Made by a program: the position numbers and the translations under genes. Below, in pieces: positions 17,700-24,841 of a DNA stretch of 64,000 bases. Within the stretch, counting starts at the first letter, position 1. Each line of letters starts with the position of its first letter. The stretch is from Roseibium aggregatum (GTDB taxonomy: Bacteria > Pseudomonadota > Alphaproteobacteria > Rhizobiales > Stappiaceae): contig NZ_JAEKJZ010000001.1 in NCBI RefSeq assembly GCF_017309185.1, positions 2,232,001-2,296,000 of the forward strand, written 5' to 3'. The notes beneath the pieces were generated by a model, which saw only the letters and a list, made by a program, of their open reading frames with translations, ran no database searches and had not been told where the DNA came from.

Positions 17700-18770
17700 T
17701 CAGAGAGAACCGCCGGCGGCCATCTCCATGAAGCTCGGGTCGAAACGCAGCTTCACGTTGTTCTTGTCCCCGTAGACGGAGCCGTCCGGGAAGGAGACAC
17801 CGACAAACTCCGGGCTTGGCGCGCCTTCGCCGAGAATGCCCTTGTCGAACAGGAATTCCGCCACGAATTTCATGGTCTTGGGCAGATCCTCCGATTTGGT
17901 GAAATCGACCGCGTCCTTGGGGGTGTAGAACATTTTCGTGGTGGCGAGCTGCGCGTCGTAGCCGGCAAGGTCGGTCCCGGAAGCCTCGGCCATGGCGGTT
18001 TTCGCGGCAATGCCTTCCTCGCTGTCGGAGGCCATCAGCGCCATCAGTTCATACCATGCCCCGACAAGCGCCTTACCGAAATCCGGGTTGTCGGCGAGCG
18101 TGTCGGTGTTGACCATCATGATGTCGATGATCTCGCCCGGAATACCCGCGCTGTCGAAGACCTTGTTGGCATTCGGCTGGGCTTCGATTTCGGAAAGCAG
18201 CGGATTCCAGGTAACGACCGCGGTGACATCCGGTGTCGCGTAGGCGGCGATCATGTCGGCATCCGAGGTGTTGACGACCTTCAGGTCCTTTTCGCTCAGA
18301 TCCACCGTATCGAGCGCGCGCGCCAGCAGATAGTGCGAGACGGACAGTTCCACGAGGTTGACGGTCTGGCCCTTGATATCGGCAAGCTCGGTCTTGTCTT
18401 TCAGGATGATGCCGTCGTTGCCGTTGGAATAGTCGCCGACGATCAGAGCGGTGGTGTCGATGCCGCCGCCGGCCGGGATGGAGAGCGCGTCCATATTGGT
18501 CATGGAGCAACCGTCATACTCGCCGGCGGTATACTGGTTGATGGATTCGACATAATCGTTGATCTGGACGATTTCGATGTCGAGCCCGTATTTGTCGGCC
18601 CATTTCTTCATGATGCCGCTGTCTTGCAGATAGCCCCAGGGCATCCAGCCGACATAGATCGACCAGCAGACCTTGAAGTCTTTCTTTTCCTCCGCCTGGG
18701 CGGCGGAATAGGACAGCGGCATGGAAAGCACTGCGGCGAGTAGGGAAGCTTTGGCAATCGATTTCAGCAT
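17700..18770 (-). CDS. Guanidine/urea-type ABC transporter substrate-binding protein
   Basis: This 356-residue protein has a signal peptide ending in SAAQAEE at about residue 26. Its mature sequence begins KDFKVCWSIYVGWMPW. It resembles the binding proteins found beside urea carboxylase/guanidine carboxylase genes (family TIGR03427 as I recall). That fits guanidine import. The long frame starts at 18824, but ATG 18770 has an AGGAG ribosome site (18781-18785) 10 bp upstream and puts the signal peptide at the very start. Confidence 0.88.
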   Translation of the reverse strand: MLKSIAKASLLAAVLSMPLSYSAAQAEEKKDFKVCWSIYVGWMPWGYLQDSGIMKKWADKYGLDIEIVQINDYVESINQYTAGEYDGCSMTNMDALSIPAGGGIDTTALIVGDYSNGNDGIILKDKTELADIKGQTVNLVELSVSHYLLARALDTVDLSEKDLKVVNTSDADMIAAYATPDVTAVVTWNPLLSEIEAQPNANKVFDSAGIPGEIIDIMMVNTDTLADNPDFGKALVGAWYELMALMASDSEEGIAAKTAMAEASGTDLAGYDAQLATTKMFYTPKDAVDFTKSEDLPKTMKFVAEFLFDKGILGEGAPSPEFVGVSFPDGSVYGDKNNVKLRFDPSFMEMAAGGSL

Positions 18771-18801
18771 CTGTGCGCGTCTCCTGTCTTGGGCCCCTGA
18801 A

Positions 18802-18817
18802 CTCCTCCCGAGAGGAG
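18802..18817 (-). promoter_or_regulatory. Leader hairpin before the guanidine binding-protein gene
   Basis: On the minus strand CTCCTC and GAGGAG form a 6-bp stem closed by a UCGG loop, about 30 nt before the start codon. It lies between the riboswitch and the ribosome site. It could be part of the expression platform, since CTCCTC could also pair with the true AGGAG site further down. This is a structural observation only. Confidence 0.45.
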
Positions 18818-18866
18818 CGCTCAATCTGGGCTTACGTCTTGAGGTTCTTGCGCACGGCCGGGAGCA

Positions 18867-18885
18867 GGTTCGCGCGCGCGAAACC
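18867..18885 (-). promoter_or_regulatory. Hairpin directly after riboswitch P1, candidate expression platform
   Basis: On the minus strand GGTTTCGCGCGCGCGAACC begins immediately after the 3' strand of P1 and can fold on itself. Further down, CGUGC (18852-18856) can pair with GCACG of the P1 3' strand (18887-18891), giving a rival structure. A guanidine-stabilised P1 would block that rival. Which fold is on or off is inferred, and no U-run is obvious. Confidence 0.45.
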
Positions 18886-19020
18886 TCGTGCAGTTGTCTC
18901 CCGGGTTTTTGTCCCGCCGTGTCACCGGGCTATGCAGGCCAAAACGACCCTTCCTGCCCGGCTTGCGCCTCTCGGTCCTGCGTTTTTGAAAAAAACCGGA
19001 TCCCTAGGCGCGCTGCACGA
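18886..19020 (-). promoter_or_regulatory. Guanidine-I (ykkC) riboswitch aptamer
   Basis: This is the 135-nt leader of the guanidine operon. Read on the minus strand it shows the conserved blocks of the ykkC guanidine-I class: CCTAGGGATCCG, then GGACCGAGAG, then ACACGGCGGGACAAAAACCC with CCCGGGAGA. A perfect 8-bp P1 helix joins UCGUGCAG (19020-19013) to CUGCACGA (18893-18886). In studied members guanidine binding turns on the downstream gene. The cargo and enzyme genes that follow fit guanidine use. The assignment rests on conserved sequence and pairing that can be read directly. Confidence 0.92.
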
Positions 19021-19031
19021 AAATTAAGGAA

Positions 19032-19048
19032 AGCAAGCGCAGTGCCAG
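19032..19048 (-). promoter_or_regulatory. Sigma-54 (-24/-12) promoter of the guanidine operon
   Basis: Minus-strand sequence CTGGCACTGCGCTTGCT matches the RpoN consensus TGGCACG-N4-TTGCW with one mismatch and the exact spacing. The -24 GG lies at 19046-19045 and the -12 GC at 19034-19033, so the predicted start is about 19021. That is one base before the riboswitch P1 helix. NtrC, encoded in the window, is the natural activator. I found no clear NtrC-binding palindrome in the 200 bp upstream. Confidence 0.8.
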
Positions 19049-19239
19049 TTTGGGCGGAATGTAAAGCTCTCGAACTATCAATGACTTATTTTGTTCCGGT
19101 AATTTCTTCTCGACGACAGAACGAACTTGCAATCAATGTTCTGGCTAAAAACTGGGCGGCAGGTGAACAGTTTCCGGTCAGTTTCGTTGCCAATTCGCTG
19201 CGAGAGAATTGCTTGTCGCAAAAGAAAATATCTTCACCA

Positions 19240-19266
19240 TGTCACAAACGGTCCGGCTGCCTTGTC
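19240..19266 (+). promoter_or_regulatory. ECF41-type promoter before the sigma gene
   Basis: TGTCACA (19240-19246), 16 bp, then TGTC (19263-19266) is close to the ECF41 recognition motif TGTCACA-N16-CGTC, with one change in the -10 block. It is 123 bp before the ECF41 sigma gene, so self-activation is likely. Confidence 0.6.
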
Positions 19267-19301
19267 TTGTCTATCGAACCGACACTTCGAAGGAGGCAAG
19301 C

Positions 19302-19376
19302 ATGCCGCCAAACCCGTTCACCCGATCCGTCCTGCCCGGCCCTTGCAGGGTCGATGACGCAAATGCCAACGCTTGA
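19302..19376 (+). CDS. Possible 24-codon leader ORF before the sigma gene
   Basis: An AAGGAGG ribosome site at 19290-19296 is followed at good spacing by an ATG. The frame encodes 24 residues beginning MPPNPFTRS and stops at TGA 19374-19376, 12 bp before the sigma ATG and in the same frame. The sigma gene itself has no strong ribosome site. It may be a leader peptide coupling translation, or the true 5' end of the sigma gene interrupted by a stop. There is no family evidence for the peptide. Confidence 0.3.
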   Translation: MPPNPFTRSVLPGPCRVDDANANA

Positions 19377-19388
19377 GAACGACCGAAG

Positions 19389-20267
19389 ATGTCCGATACG
19401 GGTCACGATCCGCTTTTCACCGAACAGAGGCCGCAGCTGATCCGTCTTGCCTACCGCATGCTCGGCTCGGTGGCCGATGCGGAAGATGTGGTGCAGGACG
19501 CGTACATGCGCTGGCTCGATGTGAAGCGCGAAGCGGTGAGCGAACCGAAAGCCTATTTACGGACGATTGTCGCGCGCCTTTGCCTGAATGTGCTCAAGTC
19601 TGCCCGTCGCAAGCGCGAAACCTATATCGGTCCCTGGCTGCCAGAACCGGTGTTCGACCCTGAAGACGAGGACATTGCGGACGATATCACGCTGCCGCTG
19701 ATGATGGCGCTGGAACGCCTGTCGCCCCTGGAGCGGACTGCCTTCCTCCTGCATGACATTTTCGCGGTCGGTTACGGCGAAATCGCCGACACCCTGGGCC
19801 GGGAAGAAGCGGCCTGCCGCAAGCTTGCCAGCCGGGCGCGCGAACACATCCACGCCGCGAGGCAGAGATTTGCCGTCGACAGAAAGGAAGGGCGAAGGCT
19901 GGCCGAAGCGTTCTTCCAGGCCTCCAGGACCGGCGATCTGGACGCGCTTCGCGAGTTGCTGCGCGAAGACGCCACGGCTTATTCCGATGGCGGCGGCAAG
20001 GTTGCCGCCTCGCTTCGGCCAATCGTCGGCATCGACGACGTCATGAGACGCTTTGCGCAACTCGCGATCCTGTTCCGGAAACAACCGTCCCGCCTGGTCC
20101 GATATGCAAGCATCGACGGCCTGCCCGGGTTCGTGACCGTCGAGGGCGGTGACATCCTCCAAACGACCGCGCTGCAGATCGAAGAGGGTGCGGTGTCCGC
20201 CGTCTTTGTCCTGCGCAACCCGGACAAGCTGATCAGTCTTCAACGGAGCCTGGCGCAGCAGACCTGA
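19389..20267 (+). CDS. ECF41 (SigJ-like) RNA polymerase sigma factor
   Basis: This 292-residue extracytoplasmic-function sigma factor has region 2 (RLAYRMLGSVADAEDVVQDA, about residues 15-34), region 4 (about residues 115-160) and a C-terminal SnoaL-like extension. The extension carries YSDGGGK at about residue 198 and NPDKL near residue 277, the two marks of the ECF41 group. In that group the extension regulates activity in place of an anti-sigma factor. The usual ECF41 partner is an oxidoreductase or carboxymuconolactone decarboxylase. Here the following flavodoxin-like gene fills that position. Confidence 0.9.
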   Translation: MSDTGHDPLFTEQRPQLIRLAYRMLGSVADAEDVVQDAYMRWLDVKREAVSEPKAYLRTIVARLCLNVLKSARRKRETYIGPWLPEPVFDPEDEDIADDITLPLMMALERLSPLERTAFLLHDIFAVGYGEIADTLGREEAACRKLASRAREHIHAARQRFAVDRKEGRRLAEAFFQASRTGDLDALRELLREDATAYSDGGGKVAASLRPIVGIDDVMRRFAQLAILFRKQPSRLVRYASIDGLPGFVTVEGGDILQTTALQIEEGAVSAVFVLRNPDKLISLQRSLAQQT

Positions 20268-20304
20268 CATTCCTCCTTCACACCGATTTAAAGGACCGAA
20301 GCTC

Positions 20305-20898
20305 ATGAACACGGAAATCGCCATCGTCTATCACAGCGGCTTTGGACATACCGCCCGGCAGGCCGAAGCGGTGGCAAGGGGGGTCGAAGACGCTGAAGGC
20401 GCAAAGGCAACTTTGCTCTCCGTTGACGCGGCCCCGGCCTCATGGGGCATCTTGAATGCGGCGGACGGGATCATCTTCGGGGCGCCGACCTATGTCGGTG
20501 GACCCTCCGCGCAGTTCAAGGCCTTTCAGGACGCCAGTTCGCGCGAAATCATGACAGGCGGCTATCTCTGGAAGGACAAGATTGCCGCCGGCTTCACCAA
20601 TTCCGGCGCCCAGTCCGGGGACAAGCTGGCGACCCTGATGCAGCTCGTCCTGTTCGCGGCGCAGCACGGCATGCATTGGGTCAATCTCGATCTGCCGCCG
20701 GCCAACAATTCTTCCCTTGGGTCGGCCCGAGACCTGAACCGCCTGGGCTGCTGGCTCGGCGCGACCGCGCAATCGAATACCGACGAAGGGCCGGACACGG
20801 CGCCACCGGCGGCCGATCTGGAAACCGCACGCCATCTCGGCCGGCGCGTCGCCGAGGTGACCGCTCAGTTCGTTCGCGGACGGCAGTTGGCTGCGTAG
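20305..20898 (+). CDS. Flavodoxin/NAD(P)H:quinone oxidoreductase family protein
   Basis: This 197-residue flavoprotein has an FMN phosphate-binding start VYHSGFGHTARQAE and a second FMN loop FGAPTYVGGPSAQFKAF at about residue 58-74. It resembles WrbA-type and NADPH-dependent FMN reductases. It lies 37 bp after the ECF41 sigma gene with an AAGGA ribosome site, so it is likely in the same transcript. Quinone or flavin reduction under stress is the likely role. Confidence 0.82.
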   Translation: MNTEIAIVYHSGFGHTARQAEAVARGVEDAEGAKATLLSVDAAPASWGILNAADGIIFGAPTYVGGPSAQFKAFQDASSREIMTGGYLWKDKIAAGFTNSGAQSGDKLATLMQLVLFAAQHGMHWVNLDLPPANNSSLGSARDLNRLGCWLGATAQSNTDEGPDTAPPAADLETARHLGRRVAEVTAQFVRGRQLAA

Positions 20899-20961
20899 AG
20901 GCTTGCCGTTGAAGCCGGGGCTTGACGTGTCGCACGACATCCGCACCGGTTACGGAAAAGC

Positions 20962-21774
20962 TCAACCGGCTTCGATCCGCACCCGGTAATCCAGGGTGGA
21001 GGTAACGCCATTTCCCCAAAAGCCGCCTTCCACGGGCATTGTCGCCTCCTGATCCGGTGCCGCGGCGAGAGCGACATGGCCGTCGCGGACCGCTATCCCG
21101 TGGGTCGGGTCGTAGCCCCGCCACCCGGCGCCGGGAAACCAGACCTCGGGCCATGCGTGCAGGTGGCGTCCGCCGTCCGCCGTCTCGGAGAAGGCCTGGT
21201 AGCCGCTGACAAAACGCGCCGGAATGCCCTGGCTCCGGCAGGCCGCCATGAAGAGAACCGCCAGGTCGCGGCAAGCCCCACGCCCCAGCGCCAAGGTTTC
21301 CGCCGCGCTCTGGGCATTGCCGTCCATCCGGATATGCCTGTCGAAACGCTCGAAAAGCACCCGCGTGAGGAGATTGAGAAAGGTTTCGGCCTGACCTCCG
21401 CATTCAGCTGCAAGGTCGCCGGCAAAACGGTGCGTTGGCGCGTTTTCTCCCGCGCCGAGATACTCCACCATCGAACCCTGGCTCCATGGCAGGGGCTGAA
21501 GACCGGGTAGGGGCTCCGCGTAGCTGACGGTTTCTCCCTCGAACTTGCTGACAATCCGTAGAACTTGCGTTTCGCCGCTGAACCCGAACCGGGTGACAGG
21601 CGTGCCGTACCGGTCAAGCTCGTCGCGCCGCCAGACCGGCTCCGGGTCGATCTCGAAATTTTGCTGAAGAACTCTGAAGCTGTCCGGACGGGGTGTCAGG
21701 CGAAGCAGATGATCGCCGAGGCTGACCGGCACGGAATATTGATAGCAGGTTTCGTGTTGAACGGAAAAACGCAA
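20962..21774 (-). CDS. Transglutaminase-like cysteine peptidase
   Basis: This protein of about 270 residues has a bacterial transglutaminase N-terminal domain (LRFSVQHETCYQYSVPVS) and a transglutaminase-like core. The catalytic triad is visible: Cys in GRGACRDLAVLF, His in HLHAWPEVWF and Asp in YDPTHG. The frame opens at 21846, but GAGGGG lies 7 bp before TTG 21774, where family members begin. Start is therefore probable, not certain. The stop lies 63 bp from the convergent flavodoxin gene. Substrate unknown. Confidence 0.85.
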   Translation of the reverse strand: MRFSVQHETCYQYSVPVSLGDHLLRLTPRPDSFRVLQQNFEIDPEPVWRRDELDRYGTPVTRFGFSGETQVLRIVSKFEGETVSYAEPLPGLQPLPWSQGSMVEYLGAGENAPTHRFAGDLAAECGGQAETFLNLLTRVLFERFDRHIRMDGNAQSAAETLALGRGACRDLAVLFMAACRSQGIPARFVSGYQAFSETADGGRHLHAWPEVWFPGAGWRGYDPTHGIAVRDGHVALAAAPDQEATMPVEGGFWGNGVTSTLDYRVRIEAG

Positions 21775-21970
21775 GTGTCGTCCCCTCAAACGGTCTCTGA
21801 ATTCGAAAGACTGAAATCTAGGAGGAAAAGGGTGGAGTGACCACACCCTGAGAAATCTTCAGACAGTAGATTGGGGGACGTCGGCGGAAGGGCCGGCGGA
21901 GTGTCGAATGTGTCAAAAAAATCAGCGACCGCTTTGCCTGGCACGGTAAAGTGATCGCCGGAGGATGATA

Positions 21971-22495
21971 TCACCGCGACTCAGGCGTGCGGGCTTTCAG
22001 ACAGGCGCATCCCTGCATATCTCCGGCTGACAGCGCGTCCAGCCAGGCGTCGAGCGCGTCGGACAGGATGCGCTGCTGACTGTGCCCGCTCTGCACGGCG
22101 ACGGTCAGAATCCGGCGCTTCTGTTCCGCCGTCAGCCGCGCTTCGACCCGGTGCAGGCGGTCGACGCCGGCATGGGGATCGGCGGGCCATGTTACCCCGG
22201 CACCTTGACAACAGCCGCGGGCGGCTGCGTCCGCAGAGAGGGGCTGCGCATCCGGTGTGGCCTGTGCGGGTTCACGGGCGGGGGCTCTGGCCGCATCGAT
22301 TGCGGGGGGCTTACTCAGCAGGACGGTCCGGGCTGGCAGGTCGGCGCAGGTGGCGTCGCGACGTTCTTCCGGACCCCGCGGTTCCGGCGCGGGTGCATCG
22401 ACATAGCTGGCACCGGCAAAGGCCGAGGGCTGAGCGGGCGAGGCCTCGCCCTTGCGGGCGAGAAGCCCGGCATGAAGACTGGCGTAGCGGCTCAT
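21971..22495 (-). CDS. Hypothetical protein with a RHH-like C-terminal region, next to ParA
   Basis: This 174-residue protein starts 13 bp after parA. The first 100 residues are low in complexity, rich in Ala, Pro and Arg. Residues about 115-155, beginning VEARLTAEQKRRILTVAVQS, look like a short strand then two helices, as in ribbon-helix-helix DNA-binding proteins. A small DNA-binding partner (ParB/ParG/Omega type) commonly follows a ParA gene, so partition is a fair guess. I do not recognise a named family. Confidence 0.5.
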   Translation of the reverse strand: MSRYASLHAGLLARKGEASPAQPSAFAGASYVDAPAPEPRGPEERRDATCADLPARTVLLSKPPAIDAARAPAREPAQATPDAQPLSADAAARGCCQGAGVTWPADPHAGVDRLHRVEARLTAEQKRRILTVAVQSGHSQQRILSDALDAWLDALSAGDMQGCACLKARTPESR

Positions 22496-22508
22496 CGTAT
22501 CGGTCTCC

Positions 22509-23489
22509 TTATGCTATATGCCGGCGGCCGAAAGGTTGATGGGAGCGGCGGCGATCGGGCTGGCCTGGCGGCGGCCCCGTATCGGCGCGCCGGCGCTCCA
22601 CCCCGTCCCAGTTGGAATTCTCCGCCTCGGCAGGCGGATCGGGCTCGGTGACTGCGACACCGGCGCCGGTGCCCAAGCGCGGCGCCAGGCCGGACAAGGC
22701 ATAGCCGGGCCGGTCTTCCAGCGGGATCTCTTCCTCATCTTCGACATGGGACGACATCCCGGCCGTGGCCGGGCTGAGAATATCATCCTCGAAGGTGCGT
22801 CGCGGCGGCCGGTCGATCAAGTCCAGCCCGTCGCCCCGCATCCGCATCAGCCGGTCCTGAAAATAGGCCCACAACCGGGCGGTCTCCACCGCTGAACGGC
22901 TATCAGGATTGACCTCGCCCACGGTACGGCCATCGATCATCGAGGCGGCAAAATCGACCCGGTGGTGCAGGGTAACCGGCGCCACGGTGCCGTGCTGGGA
23001 CAGGGCCACCGCCGTCTCGCCGGTAATCCGGGCCCGGGACGTGGCCGAATTGACCACAAATACCAGCGGCTTGTTTTGCATCTGCACGATATCCACCGTG
23101 GGACCCACCGCCCGCAGGTCGTGCGGGCTGGGCCGGGTCGGGATCACCACCAGATCGGCATGAATGATCACTTCGGCGATGGTTGAGGTCACCGCCGGCG
23201 GCGTATCGATAACGATAAGCCGGTAGCCGGCCTCCTCGAGCACCGCGATGTCGCGGGCCAGATCGAGCACGGAAATCTGGGCAAAGGCCGGGGTGGCGCT
23301 GGCTCGGGCATTCCACCATTTGGTCATCGAGCCCTGCGGGTCGGTATCGATCAGCGCCACCGGGCCATAGCCGGCCCGTTCGGCTTCCACCGCCATGTGA
23401 GCCGAGACCGTGGTCTTGCCCGATCCGCCCTTTTGCGAGGCAAACACCACCACTTGTGCGGCTGGTCTTGCCTTGTCGTCACTGGACAT
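22509..23489 (-). CDS. ParA-family partition ATPase
   Basis: This 326-residue protein has the deviant Walker A KGGSGKTT near residue 19. DTDPQGS and DTPPAV follow, the usual ParA A' and B motifs. The last 100 residues, after DRPPRR, are an acidic then arginine-rich tail ending in repeated RRR clusters. The tail is not part of the standard ATPase domain. Ribosome site GGGAGAGG precedes the ATG. With the RHH-like gene it could form a partition pair of a plasmid- or island-derived element; no ParB or centromere-like repeat is visible here. Confidence 0.75.
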   Translation of the reverse strand: MSSDDKARPAAQVVVFASQKGGSGKTTVSAHMAVEAERAGYGPVALIDTDPQGSMTKWWNARASATPAFAQISVLDLARDIAVLEEAGYRLIVIDTPPAVTSTIAEVIIHADLVVIPTRPSPHDLRAVGPTVDIVQMQNKPLVFVVNSATSRARITGETAVALSQHGTVAPVTLHHRVDFAASMIDGRTVGEVNPDSRSAVETARLWAYFQDRLMRMRGDGLDLIDRPPRRTFEDDILSPATAGMSSHVEDEEEIPLEDRPGYALSGLAPRLGTGAGVAVTEPDPPAEAENSNWDGVERRRADTGPPPGQPDRRRSHQPFGRRHIA

Positions 23490-23669
23490 GTTTCACCTCT
23501 CCCACCGGCGCCCATTGCAGCCGGTCCTCTGGTGCATCTATGGGCCATGAAAGCAGGGATGTCTTGCCCGTCCGATAATCGAGCGGTGTGTCTTTGAGAC
23601 GAATTCGACGTAGATTTTAATCGATTACGCAGGAGGCGAGGCGGGTTGGGCCGCTGAGAGAGCGGGCGG

Positions 23670-23900
23670 TCATCCGTCCGTTTTTTGGCTCACCGGATCC
23701 ACAATGATCCTATTGATCGTCCGCGCCCTAGCGGCCCAAGGCAATAAAGGGCTGAACTCATCGGCGTAAAAGATATCGAGACGTTGACCGGCGATAGTCA
23801 CGGCTCGGAAACTGTCAGTTTTTGGGCTGTGCTTAATTTTCCGATCGCCGAAAAGCGCATGAAAATCTTTCGGGATCCCGCGCTTGTAAACCTTCGCCAT
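23670..23900 (-). pseudogene. Remnant of a tyrosine integrase N-terminal domain
   Basis: This 76-residue frame has YKRGIPKDFHALFGDRK then KTDSFRAVT near its start, like the N-terminal DUF6538-type arm-binding region of phage integrases. The recombinase core with its R..HxxR..Y residues is missing. The stop is followed by unrelated sequence leading into parA. It starts 97 bp beyond the 3' end of tRNA-Ser on the same strand, the usual place of an integrase after insertion. Codon use is more A/T rich than in the flanking genes. A truncated mobile-element relic is the best reading. Confidence 0.45.
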
Positions 23901-23996
23901 ATATCGCCCGATTGGTAGCCTAGCTTACTCGGTTCGAGGCGCGCCAACCAACCGGAAAATAAAGGGATTTTGAAATAATTGGGCTCTTTAGGGGAG

Positions 23997-24086
23997 TGGC
24001 GGTGAGGGTGGGATTCGAACCCACGGTACGCTCTCACGCACGGCGGTTTTCAAGACCGCTGCCTTAAACCACTCGGCCACCTCACC
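23997..24086 (-). tRNA. tRNA-Ser: tRNA-Ser (anticodon UGA)
   Basis: The minus-strand gene starts GGTGAGG at 24086 and ends CCTCACC-G-CCA at 23997, with encoded CCA. Acceptor arms pair fully. The anticodon loop GGTCTTGAAAACC shows UGA, the variable arm is long as in class II tRNAs, and the T-arm GGTTCGAATCC is complete. Length is 90 nt with CCA. It is a classic integration site for islands, and a relic of an integrase sits just beyond its 3' end. Confidence 0.95.
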
Positions 24087-24841
24087 TGGGCAGCCGGATC
24101 CGGTCTCCGGTCGGCTGCGCTGTCTTCCGTTTCCTTCGTCTCGGCGAGAAAGTCAAGCGCCGGGTGAACGGCCGCGTCGAAGCGGGCGGAGATTCGTGTG
24201 GATGGGGTTTGGATCGGATGGCGCGGAGAGGCGGAAGGCTTTGCCATGTTCCGGGCCCTTGCGCAATCAAGGGGTAGGGGCAGGAGGTGCGCTTGGGCGC
24301 CGGAACATGGACAAAGTTAAGAGGCCGCCGGTCCGGTGTCGTGGGCAGGGTTTTGAACCGGCGGCCGAAGCTGGAGGTGGGGTCCAGCATTGCCGTGACA
24401 GGGCGGTCATCGGCAATAAGGAGACCTTAGGAGCAATCCCGAAACGCGGATGTGACCTATGTCACAACGAGGCTCTTTGCCGATTTTCCCTCGCGTGTGT
24501 TCTACAGGCAACAGTTCGGTGACGGCGGAAGCTGAACGGGAAAATAAAATTAAATCAGCATTCTAGCGATCAAATGAACCTTCTGTCGCTGGCGGAGTCT
24601 TCGTTAAACCGTTGAAAGCCAAAAGGTCGCGCGCCTGAAGCCTCGACGCAAGATTTACTTTGAAGTAAGGAACATGGGATTAAACAGGGCAATGTGGGAC
24701 GCGTAGCGGGGGCAGTGCGTCTTGCGGGGACAGATCGTCGGAGTGTCGATTGCCTTTTTAAACCGGCGCGGATGTAAGCCAGTGTCGGGAAAGTCGCGTG
24801 AGCTGCGGGGCCGCCAACGCGTAAGTGAGTAGGACGGCGAC
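24087..24841. other. 755-bp region with no supported gene
   Basis: This stretch separates the tRNA from rlpA and contains the tRNA promoter on the minus strand and the rlpA promoter on the plus strand. Open frames are short and unlike proteins. It includes the palindrome at 24451-24466. I see no named RNA. Confidence 0.6.
24451..24466. promoter_or_regulatory. CRP/FNR-family palindrome TGTGA-N6-TCACA
   Basis: TGTGACCTATGTCACA has the half-sites of the Crp consensus (TGTGA-N6-TCACA) without mismatch. It is 376 bp before the rlpA start and 365 bp from the tRNA gene. No known target gene is close. A Crp/FixK-type regulator is plausible; function is unproven. Confidence 0.5.

Noticed and set aside
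17607-18743. Plus-strand 378-codon frame opposite the guanidine binding protein
   Set aside because: Antisense to a gene with signal peptide and family features; no recognisable protein pattern.
23798-24037. Minus-strand 79-codon frame across the tRNA-Ser 3' end
   Set aside because: It reads through the tRNA T-arm, giving the GFESHPH pattern common when tRNA genes are translated; not a protein.
24196-24522. Plus-strand 108-codon frame before rlpA
   Set aside because: No ribosome site, no family pattern, and it runs through the CRP-like palindrome.
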